A stretch of DNA of 64,000 nt. It comes from Pyricularia pennisetigena (Eukaryota > Ascomycota > Sordariomycetes > Magnaporthales > Pyriculariaceae). Made by a program: the position numbers and the translations under genes. The notes below the pieces were generated by a model. The model was given only the letters and a program-made list of their open reading frames with translations. It ran no database searches and had not been told where the DNA came from. Where the stretch lies: assembly GCF_004337985.1 (NCBI RefSeq), contig NW_021940922.1, positions 1 through 64,000 of the forward strand, given 5' to 3'. Below are positions 54,481 to 64,000 of the stretch, piece after piece (positions within the stretch are counted from its first letter, which is position 1; every line of letters starts with the position of its first letter).

Positions 54481-55400
54481 ATGACCAACGATCCTCATCC
54501 TTTCATAGCGGCTGTTCCAGCCGCTGCAACTTTTAGCTTTTGTTTTCTTTGCATATTCGCCTCTTTCAACTATGCCGTATTCTACCTTTATCTATGCAAA
54601 AAACTGAAACCGCACAGTCATACCTCTTTGAGCAGCTTACAGCTTTTCTGTGCATGGTCGATTTATTTGGCAACGTCTATTGGGGTCCTCTCTTTACTAT
54701 ATTTTTCTTCCCGATATCTTCATATGCTCGCATCCTATTCCTGGCTAACAATCATCCCACAAGTAAGGCAACTGATTCTGACACAACGCGGCTTTAGTAC
54801 TAATATGTTACAGGCATTACAATCAACACAAACATTCCCGACACAAATATACCCCAAAGCACCAGTCTACTTGTTCGGAATTTATTCCATTAGCATTGCA
54901 TTCGTAGTTAGCTGCCAAGGCCTATTAACAGTGAGCCTAATCGCCAGTCAAGCTGTCCTTTATGTAGGGTGTTTTGTTCACCGCCTAGCCGAGGCGGGTG
55001 CGCTTTTGTTTATGCGCTTAGCACAAAGCTCCACCACCAACCAAACCAAGACAATTCTGATGGTCCATCTCATCTTCCGAGTCCTAGCACTATTGGTTGT
55101 CGCCATAGCACTGCCTCTGCTTATGAAAACCATCAGCATGCCTTTTTGGTTTTATTTTGTAAGTTGTGGAGCTTCTGCCAAGAAGGGCTGCGCGTCGCTG
55201 ACCTCGACCGGCAATTGCAGGCCGCATTCGTCGTTCTTTTCGTTGCCGACCTCCTGGTGTATATTTCCTTTGCGGCGAAAGTAGTTATTGGCCCTGGTGC
55301 CAGTTCAACTCTTGCCACCGAACTGAATTTTCAATCAAGTCCGAAAGGTCAGTCCATCATCTGTTGCCGTGGATTGCCTTGTTTTTTGGCTATAAAATGA
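54481..55400 (+). CDS. Gene Q: multi-pass membrane protein, unknown
   Basis: Exons 54481-54762, 54814-55158 and 55221-55400; 268 aa. Introns are 51 and 62 bp. About six or seven hydrophobic segments, including FSFCFLCIFASFNYAVFYLY near the start, two around residues 105-150 and one in AAFVVLFVADLLVYISFAAK. No family recognised. A second copy at 59250-59741 lacks the first exon but keeps the second splice junction, which supports the model. Confidence 0.65.
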
Positions 55401-55790
55401 GATAGGAGATTAGAATATACCTACACATTACATTTAGGTATGCCAGTTTTAATGGGACTCCGGTCAAGAGTGTAATATGTAGTACCTTTACCCAGCAGAG
55501 CTGTCAAATCGCTTTACAAGTACTGCTGCTGCTTCTCTTTAACTTCTTTTGTCGGTTTTGTCATGAAAACTCAGCAAACTCTTGGAATTCTGCCCGAGTC
55601 AGCAAATTGGCTTCATCTTGGTGGAGAACCAGTCAGGATGGCCACGGCGTGTCCGTCCCGTATTTCCTTGGCTCAAATATAAATAGTCCCATTTCCGTGC
55701 CAGTCAATTACAAGAGTTTAACAGCAGTCCCATCAATCTTCTTTTCCAGCTTCAATTTACAATCTGTCTTGTTCTTTTGCACCAGTCAAC

Positions 55791-57044
55791 ATGTCTTTGG
55801 TTCCTTCCATCACACAGCAGACCAATGCCGTCGAACCTGTAAAGTCTCACAACCATGGGCCTAGGCGTAACACTCCCGTCCCGCTACCTTTTATCGTTGG
55901 TTCACAACCTCCCGTCGCACCAAGCCAACATGTGCCGGTCAACCAGCCGCTTAAAATTACGACCTCTCATCCTGCATTCAAACCTAGCTCGAACGTTTCC
56001 AAAAGGCCCCGTGGATACGAACATGATACCAAAGAACTGGTGGCTGCCAGACCCATGGCCAGTGATTCGAATTCGGGACTTAATCTATCGCTACATCAAA
56101 TAGACCAATCGCACTTGACGCCAAGCTATGGTGCTGACACCAAGCTGCAAACCGAGTCTGGAAACAGGCGGCATTGTTTGGAAAATCACACAGCCCAACT
56201 GCCGCTGGCAGCGCTGCCCCAGAATCCAGTCAGAACTGCCCCAGCAGCCGAGGCTGCATTCACATTAGGGCAGTTCACTGAGCATGTCACTCATGCCGAA
56301 CCTTCTGTCCTGATTGGCGATTCGAAAGAAAATTCGTCTCCTGGTGTAACGGCAGCAGAGGCTGATAAGACTGAGACTGGCGAGAGTCAACTCGTCGAAT
56401 CAACGGATCGACCCACCAAACGGCAAAGATTCTGTACAGGATCCGAAGAACCGATGGGTGCTTCGTATCGTCCTGCGCAGTATCAGCTGGTGGGGGATGA
56501 AGACCCGACATTGCCGACACCCAGCAAAGTGTTGCAATGTTTGCTGCCCGCCGTAGCCGAGAACTACACGTCAGCAGGTGTGTCAAAAGAGGAGCAAGCT
56601 GCTTCGGGAAGCAACTTTTCTCTGAGTGACCAAAGCAAAGGCAGCGAACCGAGATTGGCTAGAAGATCTGCAAGGATGAAAATGGCAAAAAATTCCCGCT
56701 TTGGGGATAAAAAAAATGAAGCAGCCCTTAGGGGTAAAGCAGATCGTCACGGCCAGGTCGACAACAAGAATGCAGATCTAGTGGAAAAAAACAAAAAGAG
56801 AGGGAGGTCGTATGAGGCTTCTACTCGAGTTAAAAATGTCCCGACGAAGCAAAAGGCGCGCGGCTCAAAGACGGATGAATGGATGGTGGACTGTGTTTTA
56901 GCAGAGAGGATTCACGAAGAAACCGGCCTCAAACAGTATCTCGCCCGCTGGAGACCAACATGGGTTGATGAGGGGGATATTGACCCAGGGCTTGTCAGGG
57001 ATTTCAAAGATAAGAGCGTTGGGCCAAACGCAAGCCCGATTTAG
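55791..57044 (+). CDS. Gene R: disordered protein with C-terminal chromo-like domain
   Basis: Single-exon 417-aa ORF. Residues 1-350 are low-complexity (Ser/Pro/Asn-rich, then Lys/Arg-rich with RPTKRQRF). Residues about 355-405 (DEWMVDCVLAERIHEETGLK, QYLARWRPTWVDEGDI) match the chromodomain pattern of an acidic beta start, QYLxRW and TW, suggesting a chromatin or histone-tail reader. TATAAATA at 55678-55685 lies 107 bp upstream. It sits directly before the LaeA-like methyltransferase. The second copy lost the chromo-like end. Confidence 0.6.
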   Translation: MSLVPSITQQTNAVEPVKSHNHGPRRNTPVPLPFIVGSQPPVAPSQHVPVNQPLKITTSHPAFKPSSNVSKRPRGYEHDTKELVAARPMASDSNSGLNLSLHQIDQSHLTPSYGADTKLQTESGNRRHCLENHTAQLPLAALPQNPVRTAPAAEAAFTLGQFTEHVTHAEPSVLIGDSKENSSPGVTAAEADKTETGESQLVESTDRPTKRQRFCTGSEEPMGASYRPAQYQLVGDEDPTLPTPSKVLQCLLPAVAENYTSAGVSKEEQAASGSNFSLSDQSKGSEPRLARRSARMKMAKNSRFGDKKNEAALRGKADRHGQVDNKNADLVEKNKKRGRSYEASTRVKNVPTKQKARGSKTDEWMVDCVLAERIHEETGLKQYLARWRPTWVDEGDIDPGLVRDFKDKSVGPNASPI

Positions 57045-57252
57045 TGGACACTTGGGGCAGAAATTGGGAAAAGAGATGATGGTCACGTTTTGTTACATTG
57101 ACCTTGGCAGTCCTAGATTCGGTTCGAAGCTGAATCTGGACCTGAATCTGGACCCAAAGCTGGTTTAAAATGATTGTTGCTCTGTGCGTTGTTCCGTTTT
57201 TTCAAATCTCGTTCAGGGCAGATTTCATAACAACGCACAACCGGCAAAAGCT

Positions 57253-58073
57253 ATGGTGTCGGCTCAAAAATACATCTTGCCTCCACCAAATGTTGAAAAT
57301 GACGGCAAAAGATTAGATTTGCAGCACCAGCTGTGGCTTTTGACACTGAAAGGTCGACTTCTGAACGCGCCGACACGGGGGAACGGCCCACTCCACCGTG
57401 TCCTAGACCTGGGCACAGGTACCGGCATTTGGGCCACCGAGTTTGCGACCAAAAACCCGGCGACCGTCGTGTATGGAATGGACATCTTCGCGCCCTCGCC
57501 ACCCGAGATCCCACCAAATTGCAAATTTATTGCTGGAGATGTCACTACGGACTGGAAAAGGCTGGCAGGCTTGCATTCAGGCCAGGGCTGCGGCAGCTCA
57601 GAACATTTCGACTTTATCCACGGCCGCATGCTCCTGCTTGTATGCCCAAACCAAGATCTGATAATCCAGAACTGCTTTGACAATCTCCGGCCCGGTGGCA
57701 TTGTTGAGTTTCAGGAAATGTGCCAGCCAATCCGTTCAGACCTGCCTCCGGAATGCCTAGACCATTCGCTGCTCCCGGTAAAATGGTCGCATTATGCCAT
57801 GTCAGGAACGATAGCTCTCGGGGTCGACTGCACATATGCGGAAGAGAAGCTCGAGAAAGCATTGAGGCAAATCGGTTTTGTCGATATCGAGATCAAAAAA
57901 TACAGATGGCCGTTCGGAAGCTGGATGGCGAACGAATGCCAGAGCTCAGATCGCGAAAGGCTGAGGATGATGGGCGATAGGTGTGTTCAAAACCTTTCTT
58001 TAGGTCTCGACGGAATATCCAAACTCCCATTCACCAAAGGCCTACAGTGGGAGCAGAAGTCTGTAAATTCATA
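57253..58073 (+). CDS. Gene S: LaeA-like SAM-dependent methyltransferase, 3' end lost
   Basis: About 273 codons from the ATG at 57253. The frame is open upstream to 57184, and GRFHNN just before this ATG resembles the GRRYH found before this domain in LaeA-like proteins, so a 5' exon may be missing. Motif I is VLDLGTGTGIW, followed by VVYGMDI, FIAGDVTTDW, FDFIHGRML and NLRPGGIVEFQE, the order typical of LaeA-type class I methyltransferases. These affect secondary metabolism and development or modify small molecules. The end is replaced at the N; the second copy shows the natural tail. Confidence 0.75.
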
Positions 58074-58074
58074 N
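58074..58074. other. Single N scaffold join
   Basis: Sequence before the N is gene S up to KSVNS; sequence after it is unrelated. The sister copy continues normally at this codon, so at least the last 25-30 codons of S are missing. Confidence 0.85.
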
Positions 58075-59249
58075 ACAGTGATTCCGTAGTCCGGCAATTT
58101 TCGTTCCATGAAACCCGTGCAATCGTCTCAAGCATTGGTCAAAGTCAATATCCGGCTATCTAGCGAAAACGGGCAAACATCCAGGACAAAACGTAGAGCC
58201 TTACAAACTCCGCTTACGCCAGTTCACCCTTGTGCTGTTGGTAAATTTCAGTGTGACCGAAGCCCTGCGATTCTAATAGAACCGCGTCTCATTGAGGCAG
58301 ACGAGGCGGAAAACCGATGTGGTTGACCGGGTAAAACCTGGCTGTCTTATCGACATTTTGCGTTGGGTTGCATCACCGGGGGGCGAGCATGCATCCGGTA
58401 GCCTTGGCGCTGGTGGGAGGTTGGCTTACGTCCAGATTCTAAGAAAGTGCCAAGTCAATACGAGGGGATTTATGCTAGGAAAGTGCGGAGATGGCGGACC
58501 TATTTCCAGAACCGGATAACCTCCGGAGGGATCCGCTCTCTCAGCGTACAGAGTTAATGCACCTTGGGGCCGATTGCTTCCGCTGACCAATCCAAACGCT
58601 TAGCAGAACGGTCGCCCCAGAACCCCGCAGTGCAAATATCCTAGCCTAGTCTAAGAAAGGCGTTATTAAACCCGTTTTCCACTTCAGCAGGGGAACCTGG
58701 TTTCCCCCGCCTATCATTGCAGATCGGCTAGGCCCCGTAACGTACCAGGGGCTCCCAAAGCTGCGACAGGTTGGAGCCCAAATCAATCGGTTTTCTCCAC
58801 TAGCCCCAAGGAACTTAGCGTTAAAGTACTGGTCACTCAAAAAGCGGGTCAAAGTAATAATAACGAAAAAGAATGTTCAAGCGAGACAAAACTGACCAGT
58901 ACTTGTAAATGAAGTAACTCCGTCCTGAGTTTGCAATCAATCAATCACCCTTCGATCTCAGTCCCACGAAAAAAGCTGGGACATCCATCTTTCGCCCCAT
59001 CTGCGTTTCGCCCCATCTGCCGGCACTATGATGATGAGTGGTGTTACGGAGTGGCGTGCCTGGGCGACTGCCAACCGTGACTAGCTCCACCTCACGTGAC
59101 AAGGCGCCAGGGTGAGTTTGTTATTTGCTCGCTTAGGCGCGTGTACGCGATTGGCACTGCGTGCCTTTCTTCTTTACACTTACCTTTAGATCTTCGAATA
59201 GAATCGCCCCTATATTGCAGCCTTGTCTCTTTGGGATCGCTTTCGTGAC
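58075..59249. other. Region between tandem units
   Basis: No gene recognised; short frames only. Unrelated to DNA upstream of unit 1. Confidence 0.45.
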
Positions 59250-59741
59250 ATATACCCCAAAGCACCAGTCTACTTGTTCGGCATTTATTCCATTGGCATT
59301 GCATTCGTAGTTAGCTGCCAAGGCCTAATAACTGTGAGCCTAATCGCTAGTCAAGCTGCACTTTATGTAGGGTGTTTTATTCACCGCCTAGCCGAGGCGG
59401 GTGCGCTTTTGTTTATGCGCTTCGCACAAAGCTCCACCACCAACCAAACCAAGACAATTCTGATGGTCCATCTCATCTTCCGAATCCTAGCGCTATTGGT
59501 TGTCGCCATAGCATTGCCTCTGCTTATGAAGGCTATCAGCATGCCTTTTTGGTTATATTTTGTAAGTCGATTGAGCTTCTGCCAAGAAGGGCTGCGCCTC
59601 GCTGACCCCGACCGGCAATTGCAGGCCGCATTCGTCGTTCTTTTCGTTGCCGACCTCCTGGTGAATATTCCCTTTGCGGCGAAAGTAGTTATTAGCCCTG
59701 GTCCCAGTTCAACTCTTTCCACCGAACTGAATTTCCAATAA
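59250..59741 (+). pseudogene. Gene Q' : 5'-truncated copy of Q
   Basis: Matches Q from YPKAPVYLFGIYS to the end, with the same intron region retained. Exon 1 is absent and unrelated DNA adjoins at 59249. The last codons end at an early stop (ELNFQ). Not expected to work. Confidence 0.75.
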
Positions 59742-61219
59742 AGTCCGAAAGGTCAGTCCGTCACCTGTTGCCGTGGATTGCCTTGCCTTTTGGCGGTAAA
59801 ACGAGATAAGAAATCTAGAATATACCGTAGACTTTACATTTAGGTATGCCAGTTTTAATGGGGTTCCGTTCAAGAGTGGCATAAATAGTACTTTTAAACC
59901 GAGAGCAGAGCTGTCAAATCGCTTCACAAGTGCTGCTGCTGCTTTTCTTTAATTTGTTTTGTCGGTTTCGTCATAAAAATTCAGTAAACTATTGGAATTC
60001 TGCCCGTCAGCAAATTGGCTTAATCTGGGTGGAGAACCAATTCGGTCGATGCGGGGCGGCATCGGCCACGGCGTGTCCGTCCAGTGTTTCCTCGGCCCAA
60101 GTATAAATAGTCCCATCTCCGTGCCAGTCAATCCCAAAAGTTCGAACAGCAGTCCCATCAATCTTCTTTCCCAGCTTCAGATTACAATCCCTCTTGTTCT
60201 TTTGCACCTGTCAACATGTCTTTGGTTCCTTCCATCACACAGGGGCAGACCAATGCCGTCGAACCTGTCAAGTCTCACAACCATGGACCTAGGCGTAACA
60301 CTCCAGTCCCGCTACCTTTTACCGTTGGTTCACAACCTCCCGTCGGACCAAGCCACCATGTGCCGGTCAACCAGCCGCTTAAAACTACGACCTCTCATCC
60401 TGTATTCAAACCAAGCTCGAACGCTACCCAAAGGCCCCGTGGATACGCACATGATATCAACAAACAACCGGTGGCTGCCAAACGCGTAGCCAGTGATTCG
60501 AATTCGGGACTTAATCTATCGCTACATCAGATGGACCAATCGCACTTGACGCCAAGCTATGGTGTTGATAGCAAGTTGCGAGCCGAGTGTGGAAACCGGC
60601 GAAAGCATTGTTTGGAAAATCACACAGCCCAACCGCCGCTGGCAGAGCTGCCCCAGAATCCAGACAGAACTGCCCCAGCAGCCGAGGCTGCATTCAAAGT
60701 AGGGCAGTTCACGGAGCATGTCACTCATGCCGAACCTTCTGGCCTGATTGGCGATTCAAAAGGAAATTCGTCTCCTGGTGTAAAGGCAGCAGAGGCTGAT
60801 AAGACTGCGACTGGCGAGAGCCAACTCGTCGAATCAATGGATCGACCCACCAAACGGCAAAGATTCTGTACAGGAATCCGTTCAGACTTGCCTCCGGAAT
60901 GCCTAGACCATTCGCTGCTCCCGGTAAAATGGTCGCATTATGCCATGTCAGGAACGATAGCTCTCGGGGTCGACTGCACATATGCGGAAGAGAAGCTCGA
61001 GAAAGCATTGAGGCAAATCGGTTTTGTCGATATCGAGATCAAAAAATACAGATGGCCGTTCGGAAGCTGGATGGCGAACGAATGCCAGAGCTCAGATCGC
61101 GAAAGGCTGAGGATGATGGGCGATAGGTGTGTTCAAAACCTTTCTTTAGGTCTCGACGGAATATCCAAACTCCCATTCACCAAAGGCCTACAGTGGGAGC
61201 AGAAGTCTGTAAATTCATA
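59250..61219. repeat. Q-R-S tandem unit 2 (internally deleted)
   Basis: Second copy of 54847-58073 with a 1.3-kb deletion joining the middle of R to the middle of S. The last 340 or so bp are almost identical to unit 1 (one difference seen near the deletion point), closer than the rest. Confidence 0.85.
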
Positions 61220-61301
61220 TGTTGGTAAAGTTAGAAAAGCGCTTGGAGAGGGTCGGCTTCACGTGCCGGTCATGGTTGCCTGGGCTAGACGACCACAATA
61301 G
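60216..61301 (+). CDS. Chimeric R'-S' gene
   Basis: 361-aa continuous ORF. Residues 1-222 are the N-terminal half of R (to TKRQRFCTG) and the rest is the C-terminal third of methyltransferase S (from IRSDLPPECLDHSLLP), ending naturally in MVAWARRPQ. The junction near 60871 has only about 1 bp of shared sequence between parents, pointing to end-joining. It lacks both the chromo-like domain and the SAM-binding motifs, so methyltransferase activity is not expected. The promoter, with TATAAATA at 60104-60111, is intact, so it may be expressed. Confidence 0.75.
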   Translation: MSLVPSITQGQTNAVEPVKSHNHGPRRNTPVPLPFTVGSQPPVGPSHHVPVNQPLKTTTSHPVFKPSSNATQRPRGYAHDINKQPVAAKRVASDSNSGLNLSLHQMDQSHLTPSYGVDSKLRAECGNRRKHCLENHTAQPPLAELPQNPDRTAPAAEAAFKVGQFTEHVTHAEPSGLIGDSKGNSSPGVKAAEADKTATGESQLVESMDRPTKRQRFCTGIRSDLPPECLDHSLLPVKWSHYAMSGTIALGVDCTYAEEKLEKALRQIGFVDIEIKKYRWPFGSWMANECQSSDRERLRMMGDRCVQNLSLGLDGISKLPFTKGLQWEQKSVNSYVGKVRKALGEGRLHVPVMVAWARRPQ

Positions 61302-62147
61302 TTGGTGTTGCGGGATCCTAGAGCGGATTGGATTTGAAAAGCGTGCCAAATAGTCTAGCGAACAGGAATGCCTATGCTAGATGAAGTCGAGACAAATGGT
61401 AAAACACTTCCCTGGTCTGAGAGGCAACAATGCACAGAATTTATGAAAAACACCTATTTTGGATTTGAGAGAAAATATGAACAAAGCAGCACTGCCCAAA
61501 CGAGAAACAAGTGAAAAAGTAAACAGTTGGAGCGTTTCTTATTATGTCTAGCCGTCGATGCCCGTCAATGCGCAGTTTCTCTATTGCTTGCTAGCAAACC
61601 TTGTTACATGCAAATGGGGCGCCAGAAAACCGACAAAATTGTTCTGATTGAGAAAGGTGATCGCATGGTAATAGTCGACAGCACTTGGATTTCGGGACTG
61701 AAAAACTCGGACGGGATTGCCGAATCTTCCGAAGCTGGGCAGGTACGAAAGCCGAGGTGGGCAAAAACAGAAAAAGAATCCATGGCGCGAATAGGCCTCA
61801 AGGCTAAATGAATTGAATTGCAAAACATTCCCCGCTGGGTTTTGGTTGGCAACTGTCGTTCAACAGCGATCATATAAACTATTACTCAAAGTGGGACAAT
61901 CTGCCAGGATTTAGTCTCCTAGGCCTGTTTTACGGATGCATGAGGCTCGGCCTCCACAAGGACTACTTGGGGGCTGTGTGGTACGGGCCCCCTCAAAGAG
62001 GGGGTTGCAAAATCGTGATTCACGACTAAATCGTGGGCCACCCCGCGTCAGTTTTTTAGCTAGAAAATCGTTAGCAAAATCACTATCTTCATATAAAATA
62101 CCGAACAACAACGCCACAAACGCATTTAGTCCTTTAATATAGGTATC
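61302..62147. other. Intergenic region and presumed 5' end of transposon
   Basis: No gene. Bases from about 61975 contain repetitive GC-rich and hairpin-prone sequence (GGGCCCCCTC...GAGGGGG) that may belong to the terminal repeat of the downstream element, but the other end is outside the window. Confidence 0.4.
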
Positions 62148-64000
62148 ATGACGTACCCCGAATCTCCAGCTATCTTGGCAGCCCGCATGTATATCCAATA
62201 TCTCAAAATGCATGGCGAGAGAGCGGCTACCGCCCGGGAGGGCAGATCTGAGCCGGAGTCGTTGCGGTCGTTCTGTGTTCGGAATGGTTACCCGTATTCG
62301 AGTACCCAGCGGCATGTACGGAGTCTTAAGTTGACTGGCGCACTGAATATATCCGTGGAACGCGTTGGGCGGCCTTCAACGTTGACTGAGGCTGAAGATA
62401 AAGCGCTTGTTGCATATATCGTACAGCTTGATGAACTAGGCGCCCATCCTGACTCCAAACACGTAATATCTGCTGCCAATCTGATGCGTCAGTACCGGAT
62501 ACCGCCTTGTGGTCCAGTCAACAGCTTTTGGTACGCTCGGTGGCTCAAGAAGCACCCAGAATTGCGACTTACCAAGCAACAACCCGTGGAGATTCATCGC
62601 TTGAGCTGGGAGCAACAGATCGAGCTCGTTGAGGCCTGGTATACCCGCACTGCGGCTCGTGCGGTTGAGCTTGGAATCACGCCTTCAGCCGCCTGGAACG
62701 CTGACGAATGCGGTACTAGAATCGGTGTGCGAGATGGTCGGGTGCCGGTATTGATCGTGAAGAAGAAGAAGCATCAAAAGCCACGCACCGAAGATCCGGC
62801 TAACCGTGAGAGTTGTACGTTGATTGGCGCCGGGAACGCTGTTGGGCAGTCGCTGCCGCCTTTCTGTATCTTTTCAAAATGGCCAACGAGCGATTGGCTT
62901 GATTTGGATCTGCCTGCGGGTATCGTTTTCACGCGGTCAGATACCGGGTTTTCCAACGGAGATATTCAACTCACCTGGATACAGCATTTCAACCGGTATT
63001 CTTGGCCACAAATTGCTGCCGTGCAGTCGATCGGATCTCCTACTTTGAAAGAGTGGTTCGGCCATGACTTTGACGTCAGATTCGACTTTGTGAACCGTGG
63101 GGCGGTCGATATTGACCCAGATTCACGGCGAGCCAAAACACGTATTTGGAGGTGGCTTTTTCTCGACGGTTTTACCGGCCATTTTGGTATGGAAATACTT
63201 GACTATTGCCTCAGATTCGATATCGAAATCGTTATTTTACCGCCTCATTCAACGCATTTTATGCAGCCCATGGACGTATCGGTGTTCGTTCACCTGAAAA
63301 ACGAGTTGCAGGCTGTACTGCATGAGCATATCCAAACCGGTATTCCGCAATTTACCCGTTCAGATTTTGTTGCAGCGATCCGAGTAAGTAATTTTTAAAT
63401 CTATACGTTAATTTAGCGGTAAACTGACAAAATTTTACTCACTTAAGCGGTGTTGGGATGCGGCTTTTACCACCGGCCATATAATAACCGGCTTCCAAGA
63501 TACAGGCTTGTTTCCAGTCAACGGCACCAAAGTGCTCGCCAAACTGCGTGGTCAAGCCACTGCAACGAATACTCCGCGATACCCAGACTCTCTTCCTACC
63601 GTTGACCGATTTTCACGGGCTAAATATGCTGCAACCCGTTTGGCGGCCAAGGCGCATCACTTTAGTTCAGATACCGTTGATGCTCTCTCGGATCTGCAAG
63701 CCGTTGCCAACGAGGCGATTATTTTACGGCAACGTGTCGCCCAAGAACAAAAGAATAAGGAAAAACGCCTGCAACGAGCTTCACGCTACAAGGTCAGAAT
63801 GACGCTGAAGTCGAAAGACAACCAGTTCCAAACCGCCAATACGTTGGAAGATAACCGAAAGTGGAGGCAAGGAGCGCCTTGCGGTTCGTTGAGTTTGGTT
63901 TTTACTTATTCTGACCTAATGGTTCTCTGGGTTTACCTGTGCCTTTTCGCACGTTGCTTTCTTTACTTTCTTTCTGTAGTTGTTAGTTTTTCAAAAAATA
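62148..64000 (+). mobile_element. DDE transposase gene, runs off the window edge
   Basis: Exon 1 is 62148-63383; a 64-bp intron (63384-63447, GTAAGT...TTAAG) precedes exon 2 (63448 onward), open to the last base. An N-terminal HTH-like region (FCVRNGYPYSSTQRHVRSLK) is followed by a CENP-B-like segment and a DDE_1 domain with acidic residues in AAWNADECGTRIG, FLDGFTGHF and PPHSTHFMQPMDVSVF. After the intron comes CWDAAFTTGHIITGFQDTGL, typical of the end of this domain. It belongs to the pogo/jerky DDE superfamily, only distantly related to the Fot1-like transposase at 15491. Apparently intact where visible. Confidence 0.85.

Larger units (their letters stand above)
54847..58073. repeat. Q-R-S tandem unit 1
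   Basis: Direct repeat with 59250-61219 at about 90-95 percent identity, beginning at ATATACCCCAAAGCACC. Unit 2 lacks about 1.3 kb (56440-57730). Unit 1 is cut at its right end by the N. Confidence 0.85.

Noticed and set aside
57184..58089. Apparent new C-terminus of methyltransferase S
   Set aside because: It is produced by the N at 58074; the sister copy has the natural tail.
61527..61811. 94-codon ORF upstream of the second transposase
   Set aside because: Unrecognised, no duplicate, and low-complexity ending; not enough support.
1..64000. tRNA, rRNA or CRISPR-type arrays
   Set aside because: None seen on either strand; the only ordered repeats are the 83-bp pair and the short in-frame repeats.

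Overview
The window looks like nuclear DNA of a filamentous ascomycete (Pezizomycotina). The evidence is many short introns (43-77 nt) with GTANGT donors, CTAAC/CTGAC branch sites and YAG acceptors, a Fot1/pogo-type transposon, a LaeA-like methyltransferase, a fungal ferric reductase, a spherulin/germin-type cupin and a patatin-like phospholipase. Three single N positions (2584, 36871, 58074) mark scaffold joins inside repeated sequence, so copy number and gene ends next to them are not reliable.

The dominant structure is a large, diverged inverted duplication. The left arm (1 to about 20375) reappears reverse-complemented as the right arm (about 27785 to at least 48490). Gene order is mirrored: A (basic disordered protein), B (small KRIKI-tailed protein), C (coiled coil), D (MADS-box-like), E (acidic N-terminus plus coiled coil), F (helical), G (BBE-like FAD oxidoreductase), H (coiled coil), I (double zinc cluster/RING), J (HAD/CECR5-like, broken in both arms), K (N-terminal domain shared, C-terminus swapped), and the 3' end of a ferric reductase. 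Most of the arms differ by some 5-25 percent, but a 970-bp tract spanning the ends of I and J shows no difference that I can see, which suggests recent gene conversion. The left arm has an extra tandem A-B copy and a 1.86-kb intact Fot1-like element inside J. The right arm has an extra 3.4-kb block holding a decayed dynamin-like GTPase.

The 7.4-kb spacer between the arms carries a 5'-truncated BAHD acyltransferase, a 5'-truncated alpha/beta-hydrolase, a hAT-like MITE, an 83-bp tandem repeat and a full ferric reductase gene. The left junction fuses the broken ferric reductase tail to the broken acyltransferase.

Right of the palindrome are a secreted cupin, an SDR fragment, a 1003-aa patatin-like phospholipase with a zinc finger, and a partial tandem duplication of a three-gene unit: membrane protein Q, chromo-like protein R and LaeA-like methyltransferase S. 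In the second unit, R and S are fused into one chimeric ORF by a 1.3-kb deletion. The window ends in a second DDE transposase that runs off the edge. Ferric reductase plus patatin-like phospholipase are recurrent cargo of Starship giant elements, but no tyrosine-recombinase captain is visible.

The best candidate for an undescribed system is the mirrored A-to-K cluster. It consists of small coiled-coil, MADS-like and zinc-binding proteins around one flavoenzyme. Several of its promoters share a CC-N6/7-GG element at similar distances in both arms, and the cluster encodes its own MADS-like protein.
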